Assembly (NCBI GenBank): GCA_963827155.1
Contig: CAWGZV010000002.1
Location: 1,426,001 to 1,490,000, forward strand
Direction: 5' to 3'
DNA from: UTCFX2 sp963827155
GTDB lineage: Bacteria > Chloroflexota > Anaerolineae > Anaerolineales > UBA4823
DNA: 64,000 nucleotides
Shown here: positions 1 through 9,667 of the stretch, one piece after another
Position numbering within the stretch: position 1 is the stretch's first letter
Layout: each line of letters begins with the position of its first letter
Translations under genes and position numbers: made by a program
Notes under the pieces: model-generated
The model's database searches: none
What the model saw: only the letters and a program-made list of their open reading frames with translations
Told to the model about the DNA's origin: nothing

Positions 1-1
1 C

Positions 2-1003
2 CCTTTGACCGCGATGCTGCTGCTGATCGTAATGGTAATATTCACCCATTCTTCCTATGATCTGGTGCGAGAATTCCTCGACCAGCTGTTCCGAAAACAG
101 GAGCAGGTCATGCGCCACCAGATCCGCTCTGTTGACCGCGGCGCCTCCCAAAATATCTCGCTCCAGCGCTATCTCCGCAGAGGCCTGGCGATCCTGTGCC
201 AGAATCTAAACTCCAGCGGGGGTTTTATTGCCCTGCGCAATCAGGATGGTTTTGAAGTAACGGCATCTCTGCATTCGATCCATGATGGCACCCGGTTTCC
301 CAAGCAAGAGCTTCGGATCGCCGGTTTGGCGCAGCCTCCGATAACCTTATGTAACGAAGTATCCTGGCTGGCTCCTATTTTCGTCGGCGGAAAACAGATC
401 GCCATCATCGGGATCTGTCCAAAATACAGCGGCTTGAAGTACGATGAGGAAGATCTTTACTGGCTTGAAGAGATCTCCGACCAAATGGGCTGGGTCATCC
501 AGGCGAATTTCGGTCCGAACCTCGAAAAAGACCAGGAGGCAAATATCCAGCCGCCGGCAGCCGACCAGGGAGATATCCCGGATATCGACACCGGCGACCT
601 GACCTCCATCTTCAACTTTAAACTGGATCCTGATCTGATCCACTGCGTCGAAGACGGTTTTCGCCACCTGTACGACTACTCCAGCCTCGGCAGATCGCCG
701 CTCGTAGAATTATTCGGGATAAAAGCGGAAGACCATATCGATCGCGGCAAGCTGGTGCAGCAGCGGCTGTTGAGCATCCTGGATAAATTGCGCCCGAACA
801 ATCTGCTGCCCACCGATCCGCTTACCCACGAATGGTACAGCTATACCATTTTGCACGATGCCTATGTAAATGACACCCCGGCCAGAGACATCATGTCTAA
901 GCTGTATATCTCTGAAGGAACATACTACCGCACCCGTCGAAAAGCGCTGCGAGGGATCACCAGGGCGCTGCTCGAGCTAAACGCTGCCAGCCAGGCTGTT
1001 TAG
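2..1003 (+). CDS. C-terminal part of a membrane-associated regulator-like protein (cut by window edge)
   Basis: The frame is open to the left edge, so the N-terminus is missing and the first visible start (TTG at 5) is probably internal. The roughly 333 visible residues start with a short hydrophobic stretch (about 1-15), then a basic helix, then a region at about 70-165 that looks like a GAF-type sensor fold, an acidic linker, and a helical C-terminus. The last 60 residues contain a helix-turn-helix-like segment (ARDIMSKLYISEGTYYRTRR) similar in style to sigma region 4 or LuxR-type HTH. No kinase ATP-binding motifs are visible. I read it as a membrane-linked sensor with a C-terminal DNA-binding element, but I do not recognise the family. 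A strong terminator follows, so it closes its transcription unit. Confidence 0.55.
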   Translation, partial: PLTAMLLLIVMVIFTHSSYDLVREFLDQLFRKQEQVMRHQIRSVDRGASQNISLQRYLRRGLAILCQNLNSSGGFIALRNQDGFEVTASLHSIHDGTRFPKQELRIAGLAQPPITLCNEVSWLAPIFVGGKQIAIIGICPKYSGLKYDEEDLYWLEEISDQMGWVIQANFGPNLEKDQEANIQPPAADQGDIPDIDTGDLTSIFNFKLDPDLIHCVEDGFRHLYDYSSLGRSPLVELFGIKAEDHIDRGKLVQQRLLSILDKLRPNNLLPTDPLTHEWYSYTILHDAYVNDTPARDIMSKLYISEGTYYRTRRKALRGITRALLELNAASQAV

Positions 1004-1030
1004 ACCCATTTCACTAAGCAAGCCATCTGA

Positions 1031-1062
1031 CCCGCCAAACGATACCTTTGGCGGGTTTTTTT
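1031..1062 (+). terminator. Rho-independent terminator
   Basis: A perfect 9-bp stem (CCCGCCAAA at 1031-1039 with TTTGGCGGG at 1047-1055) around a 7-nt loop is followed directly by a run of seven T. It lies 28 bp after the preceding stop codon and separates that gene from the lipid-related operon downstream. Confidence 0.9.
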
Positions 1063-1196
1063 CTGCTGTCAGGAATTGAGGCGAAAAATGGCAGGTATTG
1101 GCAGTCGATGCTCTGGTATTGACAGTTAAGAAAATGTCTAATCAAGCTAGGTCGAGCTGCCGCCAATCGCAGCATCTGGCAAATGGGAGGTCGGAA

Positions 1197-2045
1197 ATGC
1201 AATCGAAAAACTGGTCTAAGAATTTCGAAGCCCGGGGCTCATTTGGGCAAGAGACCATTTTCAGCTTGCTCCAATGGGGAGATCGCATCCTTAATATGCT
1301 TCCTGCGCCTTTGTGGAGCGTTTTTCGTGAGACAACCTGCGCATATTCCAGGACAAAAATGGCCGGTTTCTTTTCACAGTTCATCTCGAAGAAGGATCTG
1401 GTATTCGATATCGGGGCGAATCTCGGCAGCTACACGAAGGTTTTTTCGGATTTGGGCGCCAGGATCGTCGCCGTCGATCCGCAGCCGACCTGTGTCGAGA
1501 TTCTCCATCGAAAATTTGCTGCCTGCCCAGATGTGACTGTAGTAGCTGCCGGCCTGGGATCAAAAGAGGAGATCCGACCATTTTATATTTGCCGCCAGAA
1601 CCATACCACATCAACATTTTCAGAAAATTTCATGAGGAAAAGCCGTTATGCCCTCAGGACCTGGGAAGAGGTGATCCAGACCCCGGTCGTGACATTGGAT
1701 AGCCTGGTAAACCGGTACGGTCTCCCGGCATTCATCAAAATTGACACCGAAGGCTATGAGCTGGAGGTCCTGCGAGGTTTGACTGCCCCCGTCCCGCAGC
1801 TCTCATTTGAGTTTTCGAAAGAGTTTCCGGAAATTACCAGCGCCGCGCTCCAGCATCTCGAGGCTTTAGGAAAGGCGGAGTTCAACTACAGCACTCCAGG
1901 AAGTTTTACTCTGGCATTGCCAACCTGGGTGGACGCCAAAAGTCTGAAACGCGTCTTATCGCAGAAATGGAGCCTGTATGCCGGTGGAGATATCTACTGT
2001 CGGATGCAATCAGGAGGAATGAAATGGAACCAAAATTCTGGCTGA
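1197..2045 (+). CDS. FkbM family SAM-dependent methyltransferase
   Basis: A 282-residue protein with the SAM-binding motif VFDIGANLGSYT (about residues 68-79), a following acidic turn (IVAVDPQP), and the FkbM signature IKIDTEGYELEVLRG (about 180-194). FkbM-type enzymes O-methylate small molecules, glycans or lipids in the cytoplasm; the substrate here cannot be read from sequence. I start it at ATG 1197 because GGGAGG lies 6 nt upstream; the frame is open to 1098, but the extra 33 residues look non-coding and have no ribosome site. The 3' end overlaps the start of the acyl-CoA ligase by 22 bp, so the two are translationally coupled, which suggests a lipid or fatty-acyl product. Confidence 0.85.
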   Translation: MQSKNWSKNFEARGSFGQETIFSLLQWGDRILNMLPAPLWSVFRETTCAYSRTKMAGFFSQFISKKDLVFDIGANLGSYTKVFSDLGARIVAVDPQPTCVEILHRKFAACPDVTVVAAGLGSKEEIRPFYICRQNHTTSTFSENFMRKSRYALRTWEEVIQTPVVTLDSLVNRYGLPAFIKIDTEGYELEVLRGLTAPVPQLSFEFSKEFPEITSAALQHLEALGKAEFNYSTPGSFTLALPTWVDAKSLKRVLSQKWSLYAGGDIYCRMQSGGMKWNQNSG

Positions 2046-3772
2046 AGAATTACGACGAAGGGGTGCCGGTCAGCCTGGCTCCTTATCCAGAGAAGACCTT
2101 ATTGGATGTCGTCCAAGATGCTGTGTGCCAGCGACCCAACCACCCCGCCCTGCTGTTCAAGGGATCCCAAATGTCGCTCAGCCAGCTCGACCGACTGAGC
2201 AGCGCTTTCGGCGCGGCGCTGACCGCAATGGGGATCAAGAAGGGCGACCGCATCGCACTGCTCCTGCCGAACTGCCCGCAATTTGTGATCGCCCAATTGG
2301 GCGCCTGGAAAGCCGGTGCCGTCGTTGTGCCCCTGAACCCTCTCTACACCGGAGGCGAGCTGGCAAATCTGCTGAACGACTGCTCGATTGAAACGGCAAT
2401 CGTGCTGACGCCTTTCTACGAAGAGCTCAAGAAAATCCAACCCAGCACCAGCGTCCGATGTCTGATTGCGACCAACATCAAAGAATACCTGCCGCCGGCA
2501 GAGCGGCTCCTTTTTACAGGCTTCATGGAGAAAAAGGAAGGTCACCGGATCTCGCTTGCCAAAGGCGATCACTGGCTTAAGGACCTGATCCGGAACCACA
2601 GCAAAGATCCCCGCCCTGCGGTGAAGATCGATCCACACGACCCGGCACTATTCATGTTCACCGGCGGCACGACCGGTACCCCCAAGGCGGCGATTGGCAC
2701 CCACCAGATGCTCTTGATGACGGCGATGCAGGTCAAAGCCTGGTTCGGGGGTTTCTTCCTGGACTGGCAAGACGTGGTCATCGGAAATATGCCCCTGTTC
2801 CACGCCTATGGGAACGTGGCTATCCTGAGTGCAGCTCTGGTAGGGCACCATCCGCTCGCCCTGATCCCCAACCCTCGCGACCTGGACGATCTGCTGGATA
2901 CCATCCAAAAAGTGCGCCCGGCGCTGCTCTCGGGCGTGCCCACGCTGTTTGTAGCCCTGCTTCACCATCCAAGAATTGTAAAAGGCGAGGTGGATATTCG
3001 CTCCATCAAACTCTGCTTCTCCGCCGCTGCGCCCCTGATGGCAGAGACCAAAACAAGGTTCGAGGCGCTGACCGGCGGAAGAATCGTTGAAGGTTATGCG
3101 CTGACCGAATCGATGGTGGCTGCCGTGGTTTCACCCGTTCGCGGAGAATATAAACCCGGGTCGGTGGGGCTGCCTTTGCCGGATGTCGAGATCCTGATCA
3201 CGGAGCCAGGGCAGGATCAAGTAATTCTGCCCATCAATCAAGTTGGCGAAGTCTGGCTGCGCGCCCCGCAGCTCATGCTCGGCTATTGGGGACACCCGGA
3301 AGAGACGGCCTCTATCCTTAGTGATGGATGGCTCCATACCGGAGACCTCGGCTTTATGGACGCCGATGGTTATTTGTTCATCGTCGACCGGATTAAGGAT
3401 TTGATCAAGCCCGGAGGCTACCAGGTCTGGCCGCGAGAAGTGGAGGAGGTGATCGCCTCCCACCCTGCCGTCGCCGAGGTGGGGGTGGCGGGCGTCTCCG
3501 ACGAGCTGCGGGGCGAGATTGTCAAAGCCTGGGTCGTGTTGAAAGACGGGCAGCAGGCTAATTCCGCCGACATCCGGGCTTACTGCAAGGAACATCTGGC
3601 AGCCTATAAGGTCCCCAGGCAGGTTGAATTTCGGAAAGAGCTGCCGAAATCCGTGGTGGGGAAAATCCTGCGGCGCGAGCTGGTCCGCGAGCAGAAAGCG
3701 AGTGAAAAGCAAGGATTCGCCCAGGCTGACAAAGAAAAAATCGTTTTGAGCTGCGAGGAAGTAAGGACATGA
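2024..3772 (+). CDS. AMP-forming long-chain acyl-CoA synthetase (FadD-like)
   Basis: A 582-residue member of the ANL superfamily, which activates a carboxylic acid with ATP to an acyl-adenylate and then transfers it to CoA. The P-loop FTGGTTGTPKAA is at about residues 210-221, the adenylate-binding YALTES at about 358, the hinge-region GDLG at about 440, and the C-terminal catalytic lysine in KSVVGKILRREL near 548. Length and motif order match long-chain fatty-acid CoA ligases. Start ATG 2024 is preceded by AGGAGG with 6-nt spacing. It overlaps the methyltransferase upstream and shares ATGA with the PlsY-like gene downstream, so the three form one operon; ligase plus acyltransferase suggests acyl chains routed into a membrane lipid. 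Confidence 0.9.
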   Translation: MEPKFWLKNYDEGVPVSLAPYPEKTLLDVVQDAVCQRPNHPALLFKGSQMSLSQLDRLSSAFGAALTAMGIKKGDRIALLLPNCPQFVIAQLGAWKAGAVVVPLNPLYTGGELANLLNDCSIETAIVLTPFYEELKKIQPSTSVRCLIATNIKEYLPPAERLLFTGFMEKKEGHRISLAKGDHWLKDLIRNHSKDPRPAVKIDPHDPALFMFTGGTTGTPKAAIGTHQMLLMTAMQVKAWFGGFFLDWQDVVIGNMPLFHAYGNVAILSAALVGHHPLALIPNPRDLDDLLDTIQKVRPALLSGVPTLFVALLHHPRIVKGEVDIRSIKLCFSAAAPLMAETKTRFEALTGGRIVEGYALTESMVAAVVSPVRGEYKPGSVGLPLPDVEILITEPGQDQVILPINQVGEVWLRAPQLMLGYWGHPEETASILSDGWLHTGDLGFMDADGYLFIVDRIKDLIKPGGYQVWPREVEEVIASHPAVAEVGVAGVSDELRGEIVKAWVVLKDGQQANSADIRAYCKEHLAAYKVPRQVEFRKELPKSVVGKILRRELVREQKASEKQGFAQADKEKIVLSCEEVRT

Positions 3773-4407
3773 ATACATTCGTAACGATCGTGATCCCAAT
3801 CCTTGCGGGCTATCTCATCGGGTCAATTCCTGAAGCCTGGGTATTGTGTAAATGGGTAAAAGGAAAAGATATCCGCGAGCTCGGCAGCGGCAACGTCGGT
3901 GTGATGAACACCGCCCTGAGTGTGGCGCGCTGGGCTGGGGCGATTGTCTTCCTTTTGGAAGCTGGCAAGGGAGTCCTGGCAGTCATGCTGCCTCGCTGGC
4001 TCGGGGCGAGCGAGCTTGTGGTTTGCATCACGCTCCTGAGTGCGGTCATTGGGACGCGCTGGTCGATCTGGCTTAACTATAAAGGCGGGCGCGGCAACAC
4101 GGCTGGCATCGCCGGGCTGGCGGTCATCTCCTGGCAAGCGTTCCTGGGCACGATCTTGTTCTGGCTGCTCCTTAGGCTGCTGATTAGGAACTCGTTCCTT
4201 ACCACCCGGATCACCCTCTTCACTCTGCCGGTGATCCTGGCGGTGACTGCCCATTCAGTCGAAATCACGCTGATGGGTTTTGGGCTCAGCCTGATCTACT
4301 TATCCACTCAAGAGGTGAAATCCGACGATCATACAATCTTGAAAGAAAAATGGTCCAGCTTTATCGCGTTCCTGGTAAGCCCGCCGCGCCGCAACAAGCC
4401 GCACTGA
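3769..4407 (+). CDS. PlsY-like glycerol-3-phosphate acyltransferase, divergent
   Basis: A 212-residue multi-pass membrane protein of the PlsY family, which transfers an acyl group from acyl-phosphate to glycerol-3-phosphate. Recognisable motifs are GSGNVGVMN (39-47, normally GSGNxGATN), EAGKGVLAV (64-72) and GGRGNTAG (106-113, normally GGKGVAT). The Lys to Arg change in the last motif and the V-M in the first show a divergent paralogue whose donor or acceptor may differ, so I do not give it the symbol plsY. Four or five hydrophobic helices surround these cytoplasmic loops. The start overlaps the ligase stop (ATGA), so it is translated with the acyl-CoA ligase. Confidence 0.82.
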   Translation: MNTFVTIVIPILAGYLIGSIPEAWVLCKWVKGKDIRELGSGNVGVMNTALSVARWAGAIVFLLEAGKGVLAVMLPRWLGASELVVCITLLSAVIGTRWSIWLNYKGGRGNTAGIAGLAVISWQAFLGTILFWLLLRLLIRNSFLTTRITLFTLPVILAVTAHSVEITLMGFGLSLIYLSTQEVKSDDHTILKEKWSSFIAFLVSPPRRNKPH

Positions 4408-4471
4408 TTTCGAGCGGCGGAAATGGTTTCATGGTTCGAATGAAAACTAGTAAAGTTAGGAGGATAAAGAA

Positions 4472-5794
4472 ATGAATAAGGGAATAATTCAGCTTTTCAT
4501 GATTGGGATATTATTGTCTTCCTGCGCCATTCTGCCTGCTACCCCAGAATCTGGCTCGCAGGTTACGGTGGAGGTGATCGATACCGCCACGCCGCTGCCA
4601 ACCGAAACGCCTACCTCGACCCCACTGCCGACCGATACGCCAACATTAATGCCCACAAACACCAGCCCCCCTCCGACCGAGACCTTGACCCCGACCCCGG
4701 CGCCCACGCCTCTGGGAGGCGGGAGCGGCCGGATCAGGATGTTCATCGAGCTAAATATCGTCGAGCTCCCCGTTGAAGAACCTGATGACTTCAAGGTGGT
4801 GGTGTCCTACGATGAGCTGATCTCCAAATTGGAGATTTCAGAGCTCAGCACCACCCGAACCGATTACATCTCTCCAGACGGAAAGCTGGCCGCGGTCTGG
4901 AACTGCAGCCAAAAATACTGCGATACGCTGCGAGGAAAACTCTACCTGTTCAGCACCGATTGGCGGCATAAGACCAGCATCGATGTCCCCGGAGAGCCCA
5001 CCTTTCTAGGGATGTCGGCTGACCAATCCCGGCTGCTGTATTACCTTGAGTCGACCATGGCAAACGATTTTTACCTGGTCAAGACCAATCCGGAGAACTT
5101 CGGAGAGGTCGTCCCGCTTGGCAGGCTGACCAATGTCGCCTGGGACTTCGAACGGCAGACCCTGTATTCCCAGAAGGGCAGCGTCGTCAACCAGATGGAC
5201 GCGGATGGAAATGAGCTGAAAAAATTCGAATGCAATTTCAACAACAACTGCATCCACGCCCAATCCCCAGATGGAAAACGGTTCGCCGGGATCCAGAAAT
5301 TCGTACCGACCGGTCAGGGAAACCCGGTGATCACGATCTCCAACCAGGATTTCAGCGAGAAGAAGTCGATTTTTATCTCAGACGACCATGCCCTGATCCT
5401 CGGCATCGACTGGCTGCCGGACAACCAGCATATCGTTGTCTACGGTAAATCAGCCAAACAGCTCAATCACCGTTTCTGGCGATTAGATTATCTCTCCATC
5501 ATCGATGTCGATAATGGTGAAGAGCGCGTCGTTGAACTGGACATCCCCGAAGAATCGGAATGGTTCGCGCCCTGCGGCCTGACCCCGGATGGTAACCACC
5601 TGGTCTACCTGGGAGCCGGCGGCCGGGTGAAGAAAGATGGGCGCCTTTTGATGAGCGGACGCTTCGCCCAGATGTTCCCCATCTCTGACGCAGCCCCTGA
5701 ATTCGAAAGAATCACCCAATTTGAGGATTTGTGGGAGAGCTGCCCGGTCTGGCTGCCCTATACCTATTCGAAAATGAAGTCTGGGAATGGTTGA
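4472..5794 (+). CDS. Lipoprotein with Thr/Pro-rich linker and TolB-like beta-propeller
   Basis: A 440-residue exported protein. Residues 1-18 form a lipoprotein signal with lipobox LLSSC (Cys18 would be lipidated). A low-complexity Thr/Pro linker (about 35-80, repeats of the type TPLPTxTPT) holds the domain off the membrane; such linkers are common in exoproteins of this group. The rest resembles the repeated four-strand blades of TolB/WD40-like propellers, with recurring SPDGK-type turns (for example ISPDGKLAAVW, QSPDGKRFAG, LTPDGNHLVY). AGGAGGA lies 8 nt before ATG 4472. Probably a protein- or ligand-binding surface protein. A strong hairpin follows its stop. Confidence 0.75.
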   Translation: MNKGIIQLFMIGILLSSCAILPATPESGSQVTVEVIDTATPLPTETPTSTPLPTDTPTLMPTNTSPPPTETLTPTPAPTPLGGGSGRIRMFIELNIVELPVEEPDDFKVVVSYDELISKLEISELSTTRTDYISPDGKLAAVWNCSQKYCDTLRGKLYLFSTDWRHKTSIDVPGEPTFLGMSADQSRLLYYLESTMANDFYLVKTNPENFGEVVPLGRLTNVAWDFERQTLYSQKGSVVNQMDADGNELKKFECNFNNNCIHAQSPDGKRFAGIQKFVPTGQGNPVITISNQDFSEKKSIFISDDHALILGIDWLPDNQHIVVYGKSAKQLNHRFWRLDYLSIIDVDNGEERVVELDIPEESEWFAPCGLTPDGNHLVYLGAGGRVKKDGRLLMSGRFAQMFPISDAAPEFERITQFEDLWESCPVWLPYTYSKMKSGNG

Positions 5795-5822
5795 AGATTA
5801 TTTCAGATCGGCTTATTCAAAT

Positions 5823-5848
5823 CTGTGGGCGGCCAAAGCCGCCCACAG
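5823..5848 (+). terminator. Strong hairpin after the lipoprotein gene (terminator-like)
   Basis: A perfect 11-bp stem (5823-5833 with 5838-5848) closes a 4-nt CAAA loop, 28 bp after the lipoprotein stop. There is no clear T tract, so it may stabilise the transcript end rather than terminate by itself. It lies inside the longest possible frame of the next gene and argues against the upstream start of that gene. Confidence 0.55.
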
Positions 5849-5906
5849 CAGCCTAGTTTATCGAAAAATCAATCTGGACTCGGCAGGAGCAGACGGAAGG
5901 GGATGG

Positions 5907-6488
5907 ATGATTGGACACTGTGAACAGCGAAATATATATTCTTTGAAAGCCATCTCGGTATTACGAGGGGTACATACATCAATGGTCACCGGGATTGTCT
6001 GGTCGCCTGATGGCACGAGGCTGGCTTCGTCATCAGCAGACAGCACGGTGGTAATATGGGATGTCGATCAATCGAAACCACTTTTCCAATTGAGGGGACA
6101 CAAAGGTTGGGTAAATGATTTGGACTGGTCACGGGATGGAAAAGTCATTGCTTCTGGCGATGATATTGGGAATGTCATTTTGTGGGATTCCAAGACAGGT
6201 GAAATGATCGAAAAGCTGAAAGGACATCACACGACTGTATACGCCGTGGCATGGTCGCCTGATGGGGATCGGTTGGCTACAGCCGGGATGGATGATTCCA
6301 TCAGTTTTTGGAGTCCACAAACTGGTGAAGTTATAAAGAAAATCCCGCTGGCTGATCAACATATCCTATCATTGGCCTGGTCACCCGATGGAGGTCGTCT
6401 TGCAGTTGGAACTTCGAAAAACACCGTGTTAATTTGGGATCTAGAGAAACAAGAATTTTCCCAAACACTAATTCTGAGCTGTAAGTAG
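5907..6488 (+). CDS. Small WD40-repeat protein (about four blades)
   Basis: About 193 residues with four clear WD40 units. Each has a VxxIxWSPDGxxLAS-like strand followed by a WD-type end (VVIWDV, VILWDS, ISFWSP, VLIWDL). A closed propeller normally needs seven blades, so this is a fragment of a larger gene, an unusual short propeller, or a protein that oligomerises. ATG 5907 follows a purine-rich GGAAGGGG; the longer frame from 5787 would overlap the lipoprotein and run through an 11-bp hairpin. No signal peptide is visible, so it is probably cytoplasmic. Expected role: protein-protein scaffold. Confidence 0.65.
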   Translation: MIGHCEQRNIYSLKAISVLRGVHTSMVTGIVWSPDGTRLASSSADSTVVIWDVDQSKPLFQLRGHKGWVNDLDWSRDGKVIASGDDIGNVILWDSKTGEMIEKLKGHHTTVYAVAWSPDGDRLATAGMDDSISFWSPQTGEVIKKIPLADQHILSLAWSPDGGRLAVGTSKNTVLIWDLEKQEFSQTLILSCK

Positions 6489-6570
6489 AAGTAAAGCCCC
6501 TTTCTTCTGCTCTTGATTTTGCCGCCAGGATACGCCTCCTCATTTTCCAAAAGATAACGATGAAGCGAGC

Positions 6571-9481
6571 CTAGTTCAAAGCCAGCGGCAGGTAGGTGCG
6601 GCCCTCATACGGCTCCGCCGTCACGACCTGCTCGGCGCTAAGCTCGCCGGCGGCGTTCGAGACCGTCACCCGCACGAGATAGTTCCCTGGGAATGGGAAG
6701 GTGTAAACTGGCGCCGGCGACCCCTGGCCTTCATCCGGGGCGGGGAGCCAGTGATAGCGCACCTGCGGCGTGGCTGATTGCGGCTCATAAGAAGCGCTGA
6801 AGGCCGCCGGCGTCATTGCCATCACCTTCTGCGGCACGACCAGGCTTACCTCTTCCAGCGGCACCAGCGGCCAGAGCTCGTCCGCGCCGATGTCCGGCTG
6901 TCCATCGCTGGGGTACGGCAGCGGCTGGTCGTCGACGTCGAAGAGCGCCCCATGCTTGACGCCCTGGTCGACCGCCGGAGATCCCGGTCTCAGGTGGTAA
7001 TCGAGCGCATGCAGATCGACAAAGGATGGATCGCCGTGCAGGTCCACGCTTCCGGTGATCACCTGCCCTGCGCCAGCCCAATCTTGCCCGTTTGCCCAAT
7101 CACCCGATCCCCAGAGGGTGCCCTCGAGGCGGATCTGAAGCATCCGCGCCGGTGTAGATCCCCACCTGCTGGGCGGCGACGATCGTGTTGGTGATCGCGA
7201 CTGTGCTGGCGAAGATGCAAGCCCCGCAGCCCAAACCGCCCTGGTTTTTGGCAATGGTCAGATTGAGCAGGCTGAAGTCTCCGTCCTTGAGAAGCAGCCC
7301 GCTGCCCAAATCGCCGTTCGTCAGCCGGTTCTCAGCCAAAACCAGCGCCTCCAGCCGCAGGTCTTCGCCTTCGGCGTCAATTCCGCCGCCAGAGATCCCG
7401 GCGGCGTTGCTCAAGATCTGGGTGCTGGTGATGACCCAGCTCAGCTCGGGCTGGTTGGCCTTCTCGGGCTTAACAAGCGAGATCCCGCCGCCGCTGCCGG
7501 TCGATACGGTGTGGTTACCCGCCACCCGGCTCAGGCTGAGCGTCAGGTCCCCCTGGACCGCCAGCCCGCCGCCGTTCCCACCGGGCTGGGCGTCGGAATA
7601 GCCTTCCCCGGTCTGGTTTCCCTCGACCACGAGCCCGACGGCGCGCAGCGATACCGCTGGAGTAGATCCCGCCGCCGCTGCCGCCCTTCCCATCTTCCGT
7701 AACACAGCCCTGAGCATGTGACCCCATCCCACCCTTCCCAGTCCGGCTGCGGGAGATTTCACTCCAGTTGATCTCCAGCTCTCCGCTGTTGTAAATCGCC
7801 CCGCCGCTGCCGCCGTCCGCGCCTGATACTTTTTCTCGGTAGGAACATGCAGATCTTGAGACGCTGCCGCCATTTCCAGCCTGGTTTTCGAGCAATTCGA
7901 CAGAATCCAGTTCTGCCTTTCCAGAGTTGTAAAGCCCGCCGCCCGACGGAGAGATGCTTTGGACCGCCGGACATCCATATTTGCATCCACCACCAATAAA
8001 TCCATCATAGCCAGGACCGCTTTGATTAAATTCGATCTGCAGCGCTCCGAGCCTGATCTCCCCCTGGTTGAAGATCCCGCCTCCATATTTGCGCGCCTGG
8101 TTCTGGCTGATTTCGCCTTCAAAAAAGGTCAGCCGCCCATCGTTCCAGATCCCACCGCCCGAGCCGCTGGTGTAGTTGCCGGAGATCTCGACTTCTATGA
8201 GCTCGGCAAGGCTGCCTTCGGTATTCACCAAGCCGCCGCCGTTTCCGACACGCAATCCGCAACGTTGCTTGGCAAGCATGTCAGGTATTCGGTTTCATCG
8301 GATCAGCCCGTCTTCCAGGATCAAAGCCTTCGGTGTTGAATATCCCCCCGCCGCTTCCTGGGGTTCCTGGGATCCATGTATCCCACATATGTGGTCATAA
8401 CGGCTGGGCCAGGTTCGCCCGCCGAGTTCCCATCGACTAGAAAGTGCCGCATGATCAGCAAGCCCTCGTTCACCAGCCCACCGCCAGCCCCACCAGCTCC
8501 CCCCGAGGTGGAACGATCAGCCCATCCGCCTGCTCCGCCTGGCCCGCCCAGGTTCTCGCGCAGCTCCACCTGCTCCAGAACGGCGTAGCCCTGGTTGTAG
8601 ACCGCCCCGCCGCTTCCGCCGTCTCCGCCAGCACATGTATCAGGTGGATAATTATTGGGTGGAGTAAACCAGGGGCAATTCTGCCCACCGCCGCCTTCCC
8701 CCGCCGTGTTGTTCTCGAAAAGTGTGTTGGTCGCCCGCAGGTCGCCCAGGTTGAGGATGCCGCCTCCGTTCCCACCGGGTCCAGCTACTTCTGAAACCAT
8801 TTCATGTGTGTCTTCAATTGCCGTATCGCTGCCCTTCCCAGCTTCGTTTTCCATAACCTGGCTGTCTTTGATTTCCAGGCTGCCAAGGTTGTAGATCCCG
8901 CCTCCACCTGCGCCTGGCGGTGCTGGATACCAAGATGTCGGGTCTTCAAATCCATCTCCCGCCCGGTTCTGGGTGACCAGCACATCCTCCAGCTTCAATT
9001 CCCCTCGGTTAAGCACCCCGCCGCCCGGCTGCTCGAACGGCGCCTGCCCATCGCGGATCGTCAGCCCCACGATCTCGACCTGCGCCCCGGGTAGGACCTC
9101 CAGCACCCGGTCGATCCCGCCGCCCGAGATCACGGTCAGGTCGCGCCCGGCTCCGACCAGCCTCACCACCCCGCCCAGGTCCAGGTCGCCGGCGAAGTTC
9201 TCGTCCTCGCTGCCCGGCAGGCTGAGAGTATAGGTCCCCGCTTCGAGCAGGATCGTGGCTCCTTCGGCGCCAGAAAGCCTGGCGTGGAAGACCGCACCGC
9301 GCAGCGAGCAGTCCATCGGCGCCTCGTCCTTGCAGGCGCGGTAGCGCCCTTCATACCGGTCCATATTGGTATCTACGACCAGGATGGATCTATCTGGAAA
9401 GGTTTGATTAGATTGTATGGAGGAGAAAGCGCTTTGGAAAAGAAGGACCAGCCCGAGCGAAATCCGCAAGAAGTTTGCCAC
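6571..9481 (-). pseudogene. Secreted parallel beta-helix protein (CSLREA-like, choice-of-anchor Q), frameshifted
   Basis: One gene of about 970 codons, readable only by joining frames near 8335, 7655 and 7155. It has a signal peptide (ANFLRISLGLVLLFQSAF), a CSLREA-like motif (CSLRGAVFHARL), many beta-helix turns of the type GGGIxNxG, a choice-of-anchor Q signature (PGSPAVDQG, then QPDIGADE), a PKD/Ig-like domain (about the last 100 residues) and the C-terminal tail GRTYLPLALN. The start is probably GTG 9481: AAAGGTG precedes it and the next residues align with the start of the paralogue at 24511; ATG 9556 is the longer alternative. Expected to be an extracellular or surface glycan-binding protein. 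The breaks may be sequencing errors or true decay. Confidence 0.8.
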
Positions 9482-9667
9482 GAAGCACCTTTTATTTCCT
9501 GAGGGAGAGCAGCCGTGAACAGGCTGGTCTGCCTCATTTAATTTTCTTTTCAGCATTGTATCATTCGTAACGTTTTCAAGACGCTTCCTGGATACACTTG
9601 CCCGCGAATGGCAGGATTGACGCTTTCGTAGGCGGTTTAGCTGGATGCAAATAATGGAGGCATGGAG

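Noticed and set aside
1098..1196. Longer N-terminus for the FkbM methyltransferase
   Set aside because: No ribosome site at 1098, non-conserved residues, whereas ATG 1197 has GGGAGG at good distance.
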